A stretch of DNA of 64,000 nt, from assembly GCA_040285825.1 (NCBI GenBank), contig JAUPSS010000001.1, forward strand, positions 2,418,001 to 2,482,000, read 5' to 3'. Numbering within the stretch: the stretch's first letter is position 1; each line of letters starts with the position of its first letter. This stretch comes from Eukaryota sp. TZLM1-RC. Taxonomy: Eukaryota > Metamonada: BaSk clade. Made by a program: the position numbers and the translations under genes. Under the pieces are notes generated by a model. The model had not been told where the DNA came from and ran no database searches. It worked only from the letters and a program-made list of their open reading frames with translations. Below, piece by piece: positions 41,040-52,333 of the stretch.

Positions 41040-43565
41040 ATTACGTTCATATTCTACACCAATAGCTTAAAGCGCCTTGGAAATCATTGTTGGAATAGAC
41101 TTGAAAATGCAAAACACAATTCTATTTAACCAGAAAGTGGAGTTCATTGTTTTACCAGACCTATTTAGTAACACCTTTTGGAAATTTTCAAAAAAGTGCA
41201 ACCCTGAAGGTCCAATATTGCCAAAAAGAGAAATTGCAAACGGCAAAAACTGATATTTCACATATTCCACTCTACCTAACTGTGCCAAAAATTCTTCATA
41301 TTTTTTTATCTTCTTCTTTTCGGCGTTAGATAACGGCGAATCAGCGGAATACACTAAACGAGCAGCAGAATTTTTGCAAACATCAACTGAGACAACATCT
41401 ACAACATTGAGAACACCATCGATCCCTGGAGCTACTGAATCTGCCCTTCTTTTACCAAAGGAATCATCAGTTTGATTTGAAGACAGCTTACGTACTAGTG
41501 GCTCAATAAATGCCTCTATATTGAAACTTTTGCACATGGCATATAATTGATCAAGAACTGAGTCATGAACAATTGAGCGATAAGTTATAAAATACTTACA
41601 GTTTAAAATATGGGAAAGCGTAACAACACTCTTGCAGCGACAAATTAAATCATTTGGTAAAGAACAAGGCCATAGAAAACATCTCATTCTCATTGCAGTG
41701 GTCCATTGGTGATCATTAAGTAAAAGGTCATAAATGTTGGGAATTTGGGAGATTAGGCAACTTGAGCAACTGTCTTCAAGATCAATCAAAAAGTTTGCAA
41801 AAACGGGATTTTTTCAGCCAAGCTAAGACGTACAATATAATCCAAGTTTTCTAAAACTTTCAAGATTTTTTTCTGCAATTTTGCAAAAGTCAGTGGTAAG
41901 GAGAGCAAGCTTCTTGGAGGAAGTTCCACAATATCAGAGGGGAAACATTTAGACCAGATATTGGGTGAAGGAATTTCAATTTCCTGTTGCAAAGAAATAA
42001 GATAAGAGCTGCCACAATTTTTGTCTATTGAATTCGCACACTGATTTTGACTTTTTGGCTGATTTGGGGTATGAAGATTTAGCATTTTAAATTTGTTGTT
42101 TAGTTCTTCAATGGAATAAATAATAACTTTAATTTATTGAATTTGCACACTTAATTAAAATAACTCATAACTAATGGGACGACTATCATTGAACCAAGAT
42201 TTCCTCTACAAATTCTTGATCTGCTTGCTGCTTGCTGTCTAGCTAAAACTTCTCTTATTCGATTGAAAAACCGTGGTAATCTATTAATAATCGCAAATTG
42301 AATCCGTGAACGCCATAAAAATAAATGATTAATTCGCACATTAATGGATGAATTGCCAGACAAAAGAAAAAAGGACCAAGTGGATCGCCTTGTTTAACAC
42401 CTGAAGACGAAAGCAGGTCAAAGTTTTCATAGACCAATGTGGATGATTTTCCATAAAATGAATAGAAAAAAGGCTCAACTTCAGGAAAATGCTTTCGTAG
42501 CAAAGGTAAAATGGAAGAACGAGATACAGATATGAAAGCATTCTTAAAATCTAAATTGAAGATGTAATTAGAATCACTAGAATTAAAAAACACATCCGAC
42601 GAAAGAGCAGCAGCAGAAGCACCATCAATTGTCTTGATTCCAAATCGAAATGGACTGAAAAATTCTTTGGCTTTTTTCGCAATTCTATTGAAAACAAGAG
42701 ACGCAAGAATTCTTGAAAACGATTCTAAAATTGCAATTGGACGGATTTTGTATTGACTTTTTTTGAGGGCAATTAAACGAGCACTGGTCATCTCAAAAGG
42801 GACTTTAATTTTTAACGTTGGAAGATTGTTAAAAAACCAAGATCATCAGCAATTTCAGGACACTGTCCAACAGCTGATTTGATTATGTCAAAATTCAACA
42901 AAGATGGCCCAGGAGCTTTTCCAGTAGGCATTTGCTGAATCAGTTTCAATACCTCTGAAGCATTGACAGGACGGTGCAGCCAATAATCAACTGAATCTGG
43001 TTTAGTACAATGAAAATTGTCTTCTGGATGAAGATGATTCAATTGGAACAATGTGCTTTCATTACATTCAGCTAAATCAGAAGACAATAGACATTGTTTT
43101 GCAGATCCAAAACGTCCTTTTAAAGCTAATTTTCTGACTAATTTTTCTTTCGAAAAAACATTTTTTTTAAAATTTGTTTTTTTTTTGATAAAAGTTTTTT
43201 ATCTTTTTTCAGAAACAATTTCCAAATCCGTGTGACATCCCATAATCCTTTACGGAGATTTTCAGTAAAAACACGAAGAACAACAGCAAAAGGTATCGAA
43301 GCTAACGGACTAAGCTGAGCAGGAACACGAATGGGACAACGTAGCTGATCAGTACCAACACAAGAATCACAAAAAAGTAAAGGTCGACCAGAATCATTGA
43401 CAGCAACAAGCTTTCGACAAAAAACACATTTTTTGTCATCTTTTTGATCTTCTTTGTCAGAAATGTTATCGGGAATCTCAATTGAAAATTCATTTTCAGG
43501 ATTGTGTGATAACGGAAAAATTAAATCAGCAGTAGCAGCACGAGCATTGAGCTTTTCCTTTTAAA
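41040..43565 (-). mobile_element. R2-type non-LTR retrotransposon, family D, near full-length but interrupted
   Basis: The most complete non-LTR copy here. From right to left: an N-terminal CxxC...CxxC zinc module (KKCVFCRKL, FCDSC; about 43320-43440), a basic helical region, the fingers of RT (QMPTGKAPGPSLLNFDIIKS at about 42900; FNLDFKNAFISVSRSSILPL at about 42530) and SSGVKQGDPLGPFFFCLAIHP (about 42380). Then comes a composite insertion (42041-42330). The thumb, zinc knuckle (CRCKSVVTLSHILNC) and RLE (RRADSVAPG, NVVDVVSVDV) follow at 41067-41990. The YMDD palm is missing, so the copy is dead. Several frame breaks occur. Confidence 0.8.
42041..42330. mobile_element. Composite insertion (family B plus family A ends) inside family D
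   Basis: The left part (42047-42118, plus strand) is a family B 3' end (FGLSGxGYEDL-like, with the tail TTCTTCAATGGAATAAA). The right part (42120-42325, minus strand) is a family A 3' end (FLWRSRIQFAIINRLPRFFNRI). The pair is flanked by a perfect 10-bp direct repeat AATTCGCACA (42031-42040 and 42331-42340). Confidence 0.65.
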
Positions 43566-43789
43566 TAAGCGGACAAGTTGCAATGTAATATCCGGATTTT
43601 CAAAATACAAACAAAATATACAAAATATGATGTTGATTTTGTATCAAATTTGACTCTCAGTCTTCACAATCAAATTCATTGTAGGACAAATTTTGTTGTT
43701 TTGAAACCTATTATTGAAGCATGTTTTTGAGGTAATTGACTGGATAAAACAATTAGTTTTCTTATAAATTGTTATTAGTCCAAGTCTAA
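43566..43789. other. Short non-genic spacer
   Basis: Includes whatever 5' UTR remains of the family D element. No gene. Confidence 0.35.
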
Positions 43790-44430
43790 TTCTTTACCAC
43801 AGGTCACTTTGCGTCATTCTGTTAATTGCTCGAAATTGACAACTTATCGTTCTTCATTACATGATGCTGTTAGAGACACTGTTTTTAATGAGGCACAAAC
43901 TGCAAGAATTCCGTTTATCAAAGAACCTCTGCTGAAGGAAACACTGTCATTCAATAATTTCGGTTCTGATGATAGAGGTGATGTATACTGTGATTGGATT
44001 CAGAACTCTGAAGCTGCTGTTGACTTTGTCTCATGTAATGTTGCAAATGACATTTTGGTTCAAAAGAAGAAAACTTACTCCTGTAAGTGCTCTTGAATTT
44101 AAAACTAAAGGAAAACATAGAAAATATGACAAAGTTATCGAAGAAGCTAATGCTGATAGAAACAGACCACTTGTTTTTATTGCTTTCCCATTTTCTATAA
44201 ACGGGAGACTATCAGTAAAAACAGGAACCTTTTGAATGACTTCCAAAAAAATGGTTCAAGAAAAAACAATGAAAAGATTTGATATTTTTTTATGGCGTTC
44301 ACGGATTCAATTTGCCATTATTAATAGATTACCTCGGTTTTTTATTCGAATTAGAGAAGCTTTTGTAAATGAAATCTTGGTTCAATGAATTTCGTCTCAT
44401 TAGTTATGATTTTATTTTTTCATGTGTGGA
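43790..44430 (+). mobile_element. Non-LTR family A-prime 3' fragment
   Basis: Covers the knuckle H...C half (VTLRHSVNC), the RLE motif (SDDRGDVYCDW, AAVDFVSC) and the C-terminus (FLWRSRIQFAIINRLPRFF). There are indels near 44065 and 44235 and a deletion just before the stop. The 3' UTR is diverged from family A. Confidence 0.75.
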
Positions 44431-44560
44431 AGTTCAATAAGTAGATGAGTAAAGTTACTTTACCTTTGATTTTATTAAAATAAGTTTCCTAAGCTTTTGG
44501 AAAGATGTATTGGTAAAGACTTAAAAAAAGAACAATAAATTAAATTTCTTTACTGTACAA

Positions 44561-45220
44561 TTAACCAAAACAATTATATTTTCCATTAGGCTTGACATAC
44601 AGTTTACCAGTATTCAATAAATAAGCAAAGAACTGGTTAGCATCTTCCAGAGGGCATGAAAAATGATTAGCCAAGTCTTCTGGCGAGGTTTCGCCATTGC
44701 TCTTCACAAAATCAAGAACCTGCCTGATTGAATCCTCTTCTTCAGGATCTCCTTTTGTAGCTTGTTGTTGAGCCCCCCCTGTTTGGGAATTATTAATGTA
44801 GGCAGTGGCAATAGAAAAATCATGATGAATCACTTCAGGTCTCTCTATACCTGTTTTAAGGGATACAGCAGTAACATTTACACCTCTATTGTCACCTGTA
44901 CCACCTCCCTTAATGCGGAGAAAAGCTCTGGCATAACACGGGGTGTTGATACCGTCCTGTACGTCCAACGTGATCACATCTATCGAACCCGTTGGGTCAC
45001 ACAGCATAAATTGAGCTTGGGCGGGGTTGCGTACTTCATACTTTGTCAGTTTACCAACAACCGTGAAAAGCAAAGGTCTGGAGCCATCCTTATAGATAGG
45101 ATAAGATTCAGGCTTTTCAGCAAGGTCGTTGACCTGTGCACAAGAGACAGGGAAGTAACATCTACGGGGACCTTTTTTCTCTTCTCCAGGAGATGCCATA
45201 GGTTGTGAGGAGTTGAACAT
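44561..45220 (-). CDS. RPA2: Replication protein A 32-kDa subunit (RPA2)
   Basis: Encodes 219 residues from the ATG at 45220 (MFNSSQ...), which gives the family's usual short Ser-rich N-terminus; the in-frame extension upstream is not credible. An OB-fold spans about residues 50-145 (PLLFTVVGKLTKYEV, FMLCDPTGSIDVITLD, and ARAFLRIKG in place of the usual VxVxG). A winged helix spans about 158-217 (QVLDFVKSNGETSPEDLANHF, FFAYLLNTGKLY), the site that recruits repair partners in other eukaryotes. RPA2 pairs with RPA1 and RPA3 to coat single-stranded DNA in replication and repair. The N-terminal phosphorylation tail is short. Confidence 0.92.
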   Translation of the reverse strand: MFNSSQPMASPGEEKKGPRRCYFPVSCAQVNDLAEKPESYPIYKDGSRPLLFTVVGKLTKYEVRNPAQAQFMLCDPTGSIDVITLDVQDGINTPCYARAFLRIKGGGTGDNRGVNVTAVSLKTGIERPEVIHHDFSIATAYINNSQTGGAQQQATKGDPEEEDSIRQVLDFVKSNGETSPEDLANHFSCPLEDANQFFAYLLNTGKLYVKPNGKYNCFG

Positions 45221-45539
45221 TGATGTTTGGGTTGGGAAAAGGTTGAGCAAAATACAAGGCAAATAAAACAATTGATTGTGCTGTTTTAATCTGCAGGCGA
45301 TTAGTGAAGCTTGTTTCTGGTTCATTATCATTGTTGGGTAAATTGTCTAATCTTAGTTCTTGTGATTCTGTAGAATAATTAGTTTTAATAAACCGATGTT
45401 TTCTTTTTGATGAATATTGAATTACCAATTGTCAAAATAGGACGTATTAATTGAAAATCAATTCTATTTTAAACATCAGTAAACAGCTGGTTCTCTGAAG
45501 TGATAATCAAAAGTGAATGGTAATTTTTCGAAAAACAAA
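45221..45539. other. 5' flank of RPA2, no gene
   Basis: No independent gene. Promoter region of RPA2 on the minus strand. Confidence 0.4.
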
Positions 45540-45945
45540 TTTTATTGAACTGCAACACTTAATAAAGTTAAATCAGAACTAATGGGGCTAAATTCAATCA
45601 ACCAAGATTTCCTTTACAAAATCCTCATCTGCTTGTTTTCTGGCCATTGCTTCTCTTATTGGATAAAAGAACCGAAGTAATTTATTGATTTCAGCAAGTT
45701 TATTTCACGACCATCACATTGTTTTTTCTTGAACTATTGTTTGGAAATCATTCAGAAAATTTCAAACTTCTACTGATAGTCTTCCGCTCATAGAAAATGG
45801 AAAAGCAATAAATACAAGAAGTCTATTTCTATCAGCATTAGCTTCTTCGATATCTTCGTCAAATTTTTCTACTTCATTCGCTTTATATTCAAGAGCGTTG
45901 ACATGATTAAGTTTTGTTGTAATGCAGACAATTAGTCCAGCACTT
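45540..45945 (-). mobile_element. Non-LTR family A-prime 3' relic
   Basis: Nucleotide similarity to 44088-44430 in opposite orientation (TTGAACTGCAACACTTAATAA 3' end; segments equal to KQADED, LPFSMSGRLSVE and LVFIAFPF), with frame breaks. Confidence 0.65.
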
Positions 45946-46289
45946 GTTTATATAATAGACTTCACTAGTGATGGTTTTCAACAGTTTTTTTTTCACACTT
46001 TATTGTGATTAAATTTCATAAATTGTTTTAGTTGTGTTTTTTACGAGCAAAGTTTCAGTTTCCTTCCATGAACCAACGTGTTTCATTCAAATTCACTATA
46101 TTTCCAGTTCAGATTTGATCAAAATTTGAATCGCAATTGGACTATGTTTTTTGTGATCAAATTTTAATCAGCTCAAATTGTTGTAAGATCATCGATGACA
46201 TAAAGTCATTATATAAACAGACAACACATTCTTCTGAAAAACACAAAATTTTTTTTATTCCTTTTTTTTATTATTTATTTTTATTCAAC
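45946..46289. other. Non-genic spacer
   Basis: AT-rich. The right edge is a T-rich run that is the A-rich 3' tail of the family B copy. Confidence 0.35.
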
Positions 46290-47710
46290 AACAAATATGA
46301 AATACACAATTAAAACTCCACATCCTCAAAACCTGCCTCCCCTACATCAAAACAATTAATCGCTAAAGATTCAGAAAATTTCCCAAAAGAAGATAGTGAA
46401 TCAGAAATTAGTTTTACCATTCCCTTAAAAATAGAAAATACAATCCTGTTTTGCCAGTAAACACGATTGAAAATTCTTCCAGTTCTTTCCTTTACAACTA
46501 CAACAAAATCCTCAAGGAAAGCCACAGCAGCCTTACCTAGAGTTCCAAGCAAAGAAAAAACAAATGGACATAAATTATATTGGGCATGAGAATTTTCATT
46601 AACCGAGGAAATGGGTTTCGCATATTTAGCAATTTTATATTTTTCGCCTGCAAGAAGAGGATTATTTACATCCGAGTTAATGAGATGTTCGTTAGAGGAA
46701 TTAAAAGGGTCGATAGACATGGCGTCCAAAATAGTAAAACTACCATTTAAACCAGGAACAACTAGATCACCTCTAGTCAGACCCATAGAAGCTCTGTTGT
46801 AACGCGTACTATCAATATTGGGATCATCAAGAATTAATTTTGATAACAGCGGTTCCAAAAAGGAATCTACTCCATATGATTTGCACATTACATAAATTTG
46901 GTCCCTGACGTTATTATGCACTTTGCTTCTAAACGTAATGAAATGTTTGCAGTTCAAAAGATGAGTAAACAAAAGAGGTTTACCACATTTACAAGTTAAA
47001 TGATTGGGCAAATTGTTTGGCCACAGAAAACAACGAAAACGCATGTTTAGAAGCCATTCATTGTTTTTTAACAAAAACCCATAAACAGAGGGAACTTGAG
47101 TTACTAAAGCAGCAGCTGAACTATCACGAATATCCTTTAAAAAATTACCGAAAGCGGGATTTTTAGTTTTGGCCAAACCAAATCTTACTTCATAATCCAA
47201 GCCTTCATATAATTTAACCAGATGGTGCTGAAGCTTTTTCAAGCAAAAACGTAAATTTGGAAGTGATCGGGTGGGAATTTCTTGAACATTTTGAGGAAAA
47301 CACTGAATCCAGATATCACTAGGCAAATTTTCTAATTCAAATTGCAGTTGATTCAAGTAAAAATTTGATTCACCATTGATCAGATGAACATCAAAAGGGA
47401 ACCTTTGGAAAAATTCAAAAACGAAATTTTTACCACCTCCCAAAAATGCTGCTTTACACAGAATCGAAGATTTGGTGAATCCAATTCCACCCAAATCTGC
47501 CGAACAAAATACATGACTTCGAATTAAAGATTCATTTACTTCTAATAAAGAAGAAAAAAATTTGACTCGAAGTTTGTTAAAAGATCTGCAAAAATTGAGA
47601 GATACGGATGGGGGAGTTGACCTTAAAATATGAGTGAATTTTCCAGAATAACAAATTTTTAAAATAAAAAAAATTTGATGTAAAAATTTCATGAAAATTT
47701 GCAATTTATT
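46255..47710 (-). mobile_element. R2-type non-LTR retrotransposon, family B copy (5'-truncated)
   Basis: A single open frame of 464 codons (46310-47704), truncated just downstream of RT. It carries the thumb-like region, the zinc knuckle CKCGKPLLFTHLLNC, an RLE signature (LTRGDLVVPG, ILDAMSID, EKYKIAKYAK) and the C-terminal module FLEDFVVVVKERTGRIF, YWQNRIVFSIFKG, GFEDVEF. An intact frame and an A-rich tail point to a fairly young insertion. A 180-bp end fragment almost identical to it lies at 49565-49745. Confidence 0.82.
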
Positions 47711-47974
47711 AAATGAATTGATTTTTTTGCTTTAATCTGTGCACCCCCATTTTACAATTACATTTAACAAATTGACCAAATTAATATACATTTTTATTGA
47801 AAAAAACCATAAAACCAAGTGAAATAAAGTTATTTAAAACCTGTACAAAAATTAAACAAAATTCCAAAAAATAATAATAATTAATTGAAATAAATAAAAA
47901 TCTTACATTAAAACAAGACCAATTGAATGGACCTTAATTAAAAAAAATAGACCATGAAGTTACTAAAACACCAA

Positions 47975-49336
47975 TTACTCCTTTTGAGTAATAAACGTAC
48001 TTCCTCTCTGTTTTGGTTTCCTGTTGACTCGTCTTGACCTATTCTGACCTTGTTTGACTTCAAGAGACTTCAATCTACGCCTTAGAACACCTATTTGATC
48101 ATGGAAATCCTTTTTATCTCTTTTTAAACTCGATATTAATTTGTCTTTTCGTTCCAACTGGCTTCTCAAATCAACCATATCATCCAACAATTTTGTGAAT
48201 ATTTGGAGGGGTTGCCCTTTGATCTCTTCTTGATCTGTATACAACTTCATCCAAATTTTGTTTGCCAAGCCCATCAGCTTTCTGAAGTAAGAAATCTCTT
48301 TAGATGATGAGCTTCCTGAAACTATTAACATTTCAATAGCATTTACTATGTCATTTGGTTTCATTTCAGGATCAAAATTTTCTGAATATTTCTCATATAA
48401 GTCTTGCAAATTCAACATTAATGACCTACTCTTTTTGACCTCTTCGAAATGGCGGTCAAGTGAACTCTCTTGACTGGCCACCTGTCTTCTAAGCTGTTCA
48501 ACTTCTATTTCTAGCTTTGATCGTTTAATTGTTTCTGAGTTATTAAATTTTTGTTTTAAAAAATCATTTTCTTGCAATAAAGACGAAATTCTTTCTTGCA
48601 ACCTCGACTTCTCTGCTGCGACTTCACTTAATTGTTCATATTGATTTTTTTGTATAGCCTCTAGATTCTCAAACCTTTCAATAATATCTTTCGGTGAACT
48701 GAACGAAAAAACTTCCGATAACTGCTCAAAAATGGGGTCTAGCGAGGTATACAATCGAAGTTTAAGATCAGAATCCATGCATTTTTCTTCAAAAATTCTT
48801 GATTTATTACGGACTAATTCAAGAGCATAATTTAAAGATTCCAATTCTGCATCTTTTTCAGTCACTAAATGTTCTAAATTGGTGTTGTTTTCCTTTAATT
48901 CTTCATTTTCATTCACCAATTCCCTCAATTGTGCAGAATGAATTTCATTTAATCTCTTTTTTTCATTATCATGGAGAGCATTCATTGAGTCCATATTATC
49001 AGCAATCTGTTTTGAAACCACATTCAGTCTTCCAGTCCTTCGAGCTTTGGTTATCATCTCATCTATTGCTGGGGACTGTTGGACAAGGCTGGTGTGAGAG
49101 AGTATCTTGGAGGTACGGAGGTCGTTGTGCTCTTGGTTGCGGATACGGAGATCTGTTGTGGAATGGTGAAGACTTTTGCGAAGGGGAATGGCAGACGCAG
49201 TTTTGGGTCGTGGTTTGGGTTTTCTGGGTCTGGAAGAACCTTCTAATGCAGACTGAAGTGATTGAGATATCTGTGGATTGAAAGGGTTCCTTCCATCATC
49301 AAAGAAAGGGTCTAGTTCAGGAAGGTCAAAGTTCAT
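47975..49336 (-). CDS. Coiled-coil protein, probably cytoskeletal
   Basis: Encodes 453 residues from an ATG. An acidic, proline-containing N-terminus (MNFDLPELDPFFDDG) and a basic segment (RPRKPKPRPKTASAIPLRK) precede two long coiled coils (about residues 110-300 and 375-440). The C-terminus is very basic (RSRRVNRKPKQRG). The region about 185-225 (LYTSLDPIFEQLSEVFSFSS) is globular. Centrosomal or axonemal proteins such as the CCDC group have this build; no specific family can be given. Confidence 0.7.
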   Translation of the reverse strand: MNFDLPELDPFFDDGRNPFNPQISQSLQSALEGSSRPRKPKPRPKTASAIPLRKSLHHSTTDLRIRNQEHNDLRTSKILSHTSLVQQSPAIDEMITKARRTGRLNVVSKQIADNMDSMNALHDNEKKRLNEIHSAQLRELVNENEELKENNTNLEHLVTEKDAELESLNYALELVRNKSRIFEEKCMDSDLKLRLYTSLDPIFEQLSEVFSFSSPKDIIERFENLEAIQKNQYEQLSEVAAEKSRLQERISSLLQENDFLKQKFNNSETIKRSKLEIEVEQLRRQVASQESSLDRHFEEVKKSRSLMLNLQDLYEKYSENFDPEMKPNDIVNAIEMLIVSGSSSSKEISYFRKLMGLANKIWMKLYTDQEEIKGQPLQIFTKLLDDMVDLRSQLERKDKLISSLKRDKKDFHDQIGVLRRRLKSLEVKQGQNRSRRVNRKPKQRGSTFITQKE

Positions 49337-49564
49337 AGTGAAGGTGCGTGCAATCTATCCTCTTTGCTTAGGGTTGAGGAGATCGGCCTTAGGAACACCA
49401 AGTAGAAAGAACAAGGAAAGGTCAGAGTAAGGTGATTAATTCTATTTGATGAAAAGAATTTATTAAATATCTGGTCTTTTTTGGAAGATTCAATTTTATT
49501 TTTTTAGCTGGAGTATTTATTGAGAAAAAAACTATCAATTCAATTTTATTCATTTAATAAGAAA

Positions 49565-49745
49565 TATGAAAACATAAAATACACAATTAAAACTCCACAT
49601 CCTCAAAACCTGCCTCCCCTACATCAAAACAATTAATTGCCAAAGATTCGGAAAATTTCCCAAAAGAAAGAGTGAATCAGAAATTAGTTTTAGCATTCCC
49701 TTAAAAATAGAAAATACAATCCTGTTTTGCCAGTAAACACGATAT
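49565..49745 (-). mobile_element. Non-LTR family B 3' end fragment
   Basis: Almost identical to 46300-46480 (AATACACAATTAAAACTCC... to GCCAGTAAACACGAT) with a 4-base deletion. It is a very short 5'-truncated copy located 230 bp upstream of the coiled-coil gene. Confidence 0.82.
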
Positions 49746-50713
49746 CTGGTCTTGAGGTTGATTTAACTCAATTTTTTTCTATTAAATTATCATACACTTT
49801 AACACATTGTTTGATCAGTCCTTGTGTAAATGAATTTGTTCATACCTTTAAATTAAACTATTCCTGGATTTCCGTTTCGAATGTAAGTTTTTACGTGTAA
49901 TTCAGTACATGTGTAACACAACTTATAAATCAACTTCAAAATAATCCACCTCTCCCAAAACAAAACAACTAAATGCAACTCTCTCATAGTGACATTCAAG
50001 AGAAAACAAAACATCAGAAACCATTTTCAACATCCTGTAAAAAGTAGAAAACAAAATTATTGAAAAAACTGACAACTGATTTTACTGAGCATTAGGATGA
50101 ATGATAATGAGAGGCCTCAACAATTGAATAGTAAATACTGCTGATAAAATAAATAAATAAAAATAATAATTAATGCACATGAAACGAAGATCGTGATTAC
50201 ATGGGGAATGTTTCAATTATTTTTATTATCGTATGGGATTATCGTATGGTATTATCGTTGATTAATTTGTTTTTAATGATTCCAAAAATAATTCCATTAA
50301 TTTCCAAAAATACAAAATTTGCGTATTAGACTGTTGTTTGAGTGAAAATAAGTGAAAATTGATAACTAACAGATTCAAATAAGAGAACTAAAAAAGTTGA
50401 AAAATTCGACTATCATTTCCTATTTTTTGATTAATTGGTTACAATGTGTTTTGGCAAATGAAGTCTAAGCATCAAAGATATTAATTAGCCTACAACAAGA
50501 AGCAACTTGAAAACACCTTCATTTATTCAATTGCATGCATAAAAGGATTTTTTCCGATCAAAACTCTCAAACTGTACTAGATCAATACAAAGTGATGTGA
50601 TTATTTTAAATCCCTTTGTCCATAAGAGCATAACAAACAACAGCTCTAAACTTGCCACCAAGAGTTCAACGGAAGTCAAAGGAAAAAAGTCAAGAAAATC
50701 TAGTAGTCGGCGG
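49746..50713. other. Non-genic stretch with family E relic
   Basis: At 49930-50065 (minus) there is a family E C-terminus: MLKMVSDVLFSLECHYERVA, then CFVLGEVDYFEVDL. The rest holds no supported gene. Confidence 0.5.
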
Positions 50714-50908
50714 CTACAAAGAGAGAACAGGATGTGGGGTTTTGGCTTTGCAATACTTAACAGTTCTACCACAGCTACATAATCGAATAACGTGCTGATC
50801 TGCAGGTGGTGGTGGACATCGTGAAGACAAGTAGTTTGGAGCTGAATCGTTCATAGAACTGGCCACCAGACTATCAAAGGATGTAATTCTTTCGGTGACA
50901 TTGACCAT
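50714..50908 (-). CDS. Possible small Cys-containing protein, unknown
   Basis: 64 codons from an ATG, with a polar N-terminus, a PPPP run and CSCGRTVKYC. No family known. The frame may be a fragment or a first exon, since a second open frame (50527-50772) overlaps it on the same strand. Low support. Confidence 0.28.
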   Translation of the reverse strand: MVNVTERITSFDSLVASSMNDSAPNYLSSRCPPPPADQHVIRLCSCGRTVKYCKAKTPHPVLSL

Positions 50909-51368
50909 TATTGAGGATGTGTAACTAACCTTGTTTTGAATTCCTTATTCAAAAAGAATTTGCTCACCAGTACTTACATTGTGTTCTTTATGCAATTTGA
51001 GGTCTTCACTCTCATTATTTAAAACAAGATGATGAAGATGGTTGAGATTATCATGTCCTTTTCAATCCCAGTGTAAAACATTGTTCACCTTTTCAAATTA
51101 ATGGAATAAATTAAAATTTCTATTTTCATTGACCCTAATGTTTCCTTCACTGCCAAATTAACACTCTTTAGATGTCTTCAGTACATCTCAAGATTTTAGT
51201 ATAAATAAAGAAATATAAATATTAATAAATAAAAAATAGTAATAATTTATTTACAATAATTGTAGGTGAAGAAAACAAAAAAAAAGTTAGAATCTTTCAA
51301 AGTAACAATTCCTAATACCCACAGTACACTTAAAAATGCAACAAAATTCAAAAATAATCATTAATAAA
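50909..51368. other. Non-genic stretch
   Basis: AT-rich. No gene, tRNA or repeat was found. Confidence 0.4.
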
Positions 51369-52286
51369 TCAACTGAAATAATTCAACAATTGATCTAATC
51401 TAGCAACATCAAATAAAGGTTCAATCAAAGGCCTTAAAGAACAATCAATTACTATTAAACAAATCAATGTAAATTGCTTCCAAACAAAACTAGAAACATT
51501 AGGTATTGGACGGTCAAGTTGAAATGTCTTGACCAGGTCAAAAATTGATTGTTTTTGACCTTCAGTGGGGGTTAGTTTGAGGCCAGTGCCAATTTTCTTT
51601 AATTGTTGATCTAAGGTCGACGTTATAAACTCAAAGCGTTGAGAAATGGCCGAATTATTGGGGAAATTTGACGAAAAGTCGTCAAAAGTCACGGGAGAAG
51701 ACGTCACATTTTGACCTAAATGACGTGTTGCTTGAGTTACCAACTGCTGAGTCAGCACCAATAACTGAACTTCACAAGGCATTGAGTCAAAGAACCCCTT
51801 CATATCAACTTTTCCAATGTCCTCAGACTCTACACTCATGACCTCGTCCACGTCTTCCTCCACTACTGGAGGACTTGTTTGAATAGGTGGAGGTGGGATA
51901 GACATGTCAGAGATACTGCTCTCAACCACTCTTTCTACTACACTATCTTTGACAGCATTGGGTTTAGATGGTGACGTAGATGGATTAGAGTTGCGAGAAG
52001 AGGAGACTGAAGGGGTATGGTTTTCGATTGCATTCAGGAAAGTCAGGTAACATTTACTTGAACAAAAAAATGCAATAAAAGGATCTCTGATAATACGACG
52101 TTGAGAATGTAATATGTGTGCGGTGTGAGAGGACGGTGGAGAAGAACAACAGAAGTTACCACACAGTGAAGTCGCAGCTCTTTCCTCTGCAATATCTAAA
52201 GAAGTCTGTTTTCCAAGTTGCGAGCAAACTGAGGACAACTCGCCAGATTCTATGCTGTTGGAGAAAAGAAACTCGATCAATGACAT
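51369..52286 (-). CDS. RPAP2: RPAP2/Rtr1-type RNA polymerase II CTD phosphatase
   Basis: Encodes 305 residues from an ATG. Residues about 31-85 contain the Rtr1-type zinc module: DIAEERAATSLCGNFCC followed after 28 residues by FFCSSKCYLTFL (Cys 42, 46 or 47, 75, 79). It has the EER and CG elements characteristic of this family. Rtr1/RPAP2 removes phosphate from Ser5 of the RNA polymerase II C-terminal domain and helps polymerase assembly. A Ser/Pro/Glu-rich linker (about 90-170) leads to an unclassified helical C-terminus. The protein is shorter than human RPAP2 and nearer to yeast Rtr1. It is transcribed divergently from the NAGPA-like gene across only 47 bp. Confidence 0.8.
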   Translation of the reverse strand: MSLIEFLFSNSIESGELSSVCSQLGKQTSLDIAEERAATSLCGNFCCSSPPSSHTAHILHSQRRIIRDPFIAFFCSSKCYLTFLNAIENHTPSVSSSRNSNPSTSPSKPNAVKDSVVERVVESSISDMSIPPPPIQTSPPVVEEDVDEVMSVESEDIGKVDMKGFFDSMPCEVQLLVLTQQLVTQATRHLGQNVTSSPVTFDDFSSNFPNNSAISQRFEFITSTLDQQLKKIGTGLKLTPTEGQKQSIFDLVKTFQLDRPIPNVSSFVWKQFTLICLIVIDCSLRPLIEPLFDVARLDQLLNYFS

Positions 52287-52333
52287 TGCTTGATTTTACC
52301 TAAGGGTTGATCAAATCAATAATTTTCACCATT
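52287..52333. promoter_or_regulatory. 47-bp divergent promoter region
   Basis: The two start codons (RPAP2-like minus, NAGPA-like plus) are separated by only 47 bp, which must hold both 5' UTRs and core promoters unless these extend into coding sequence. It contains GGTTGATCAAATCAATAA; no TATA box is evident. Confidence 0.5.
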
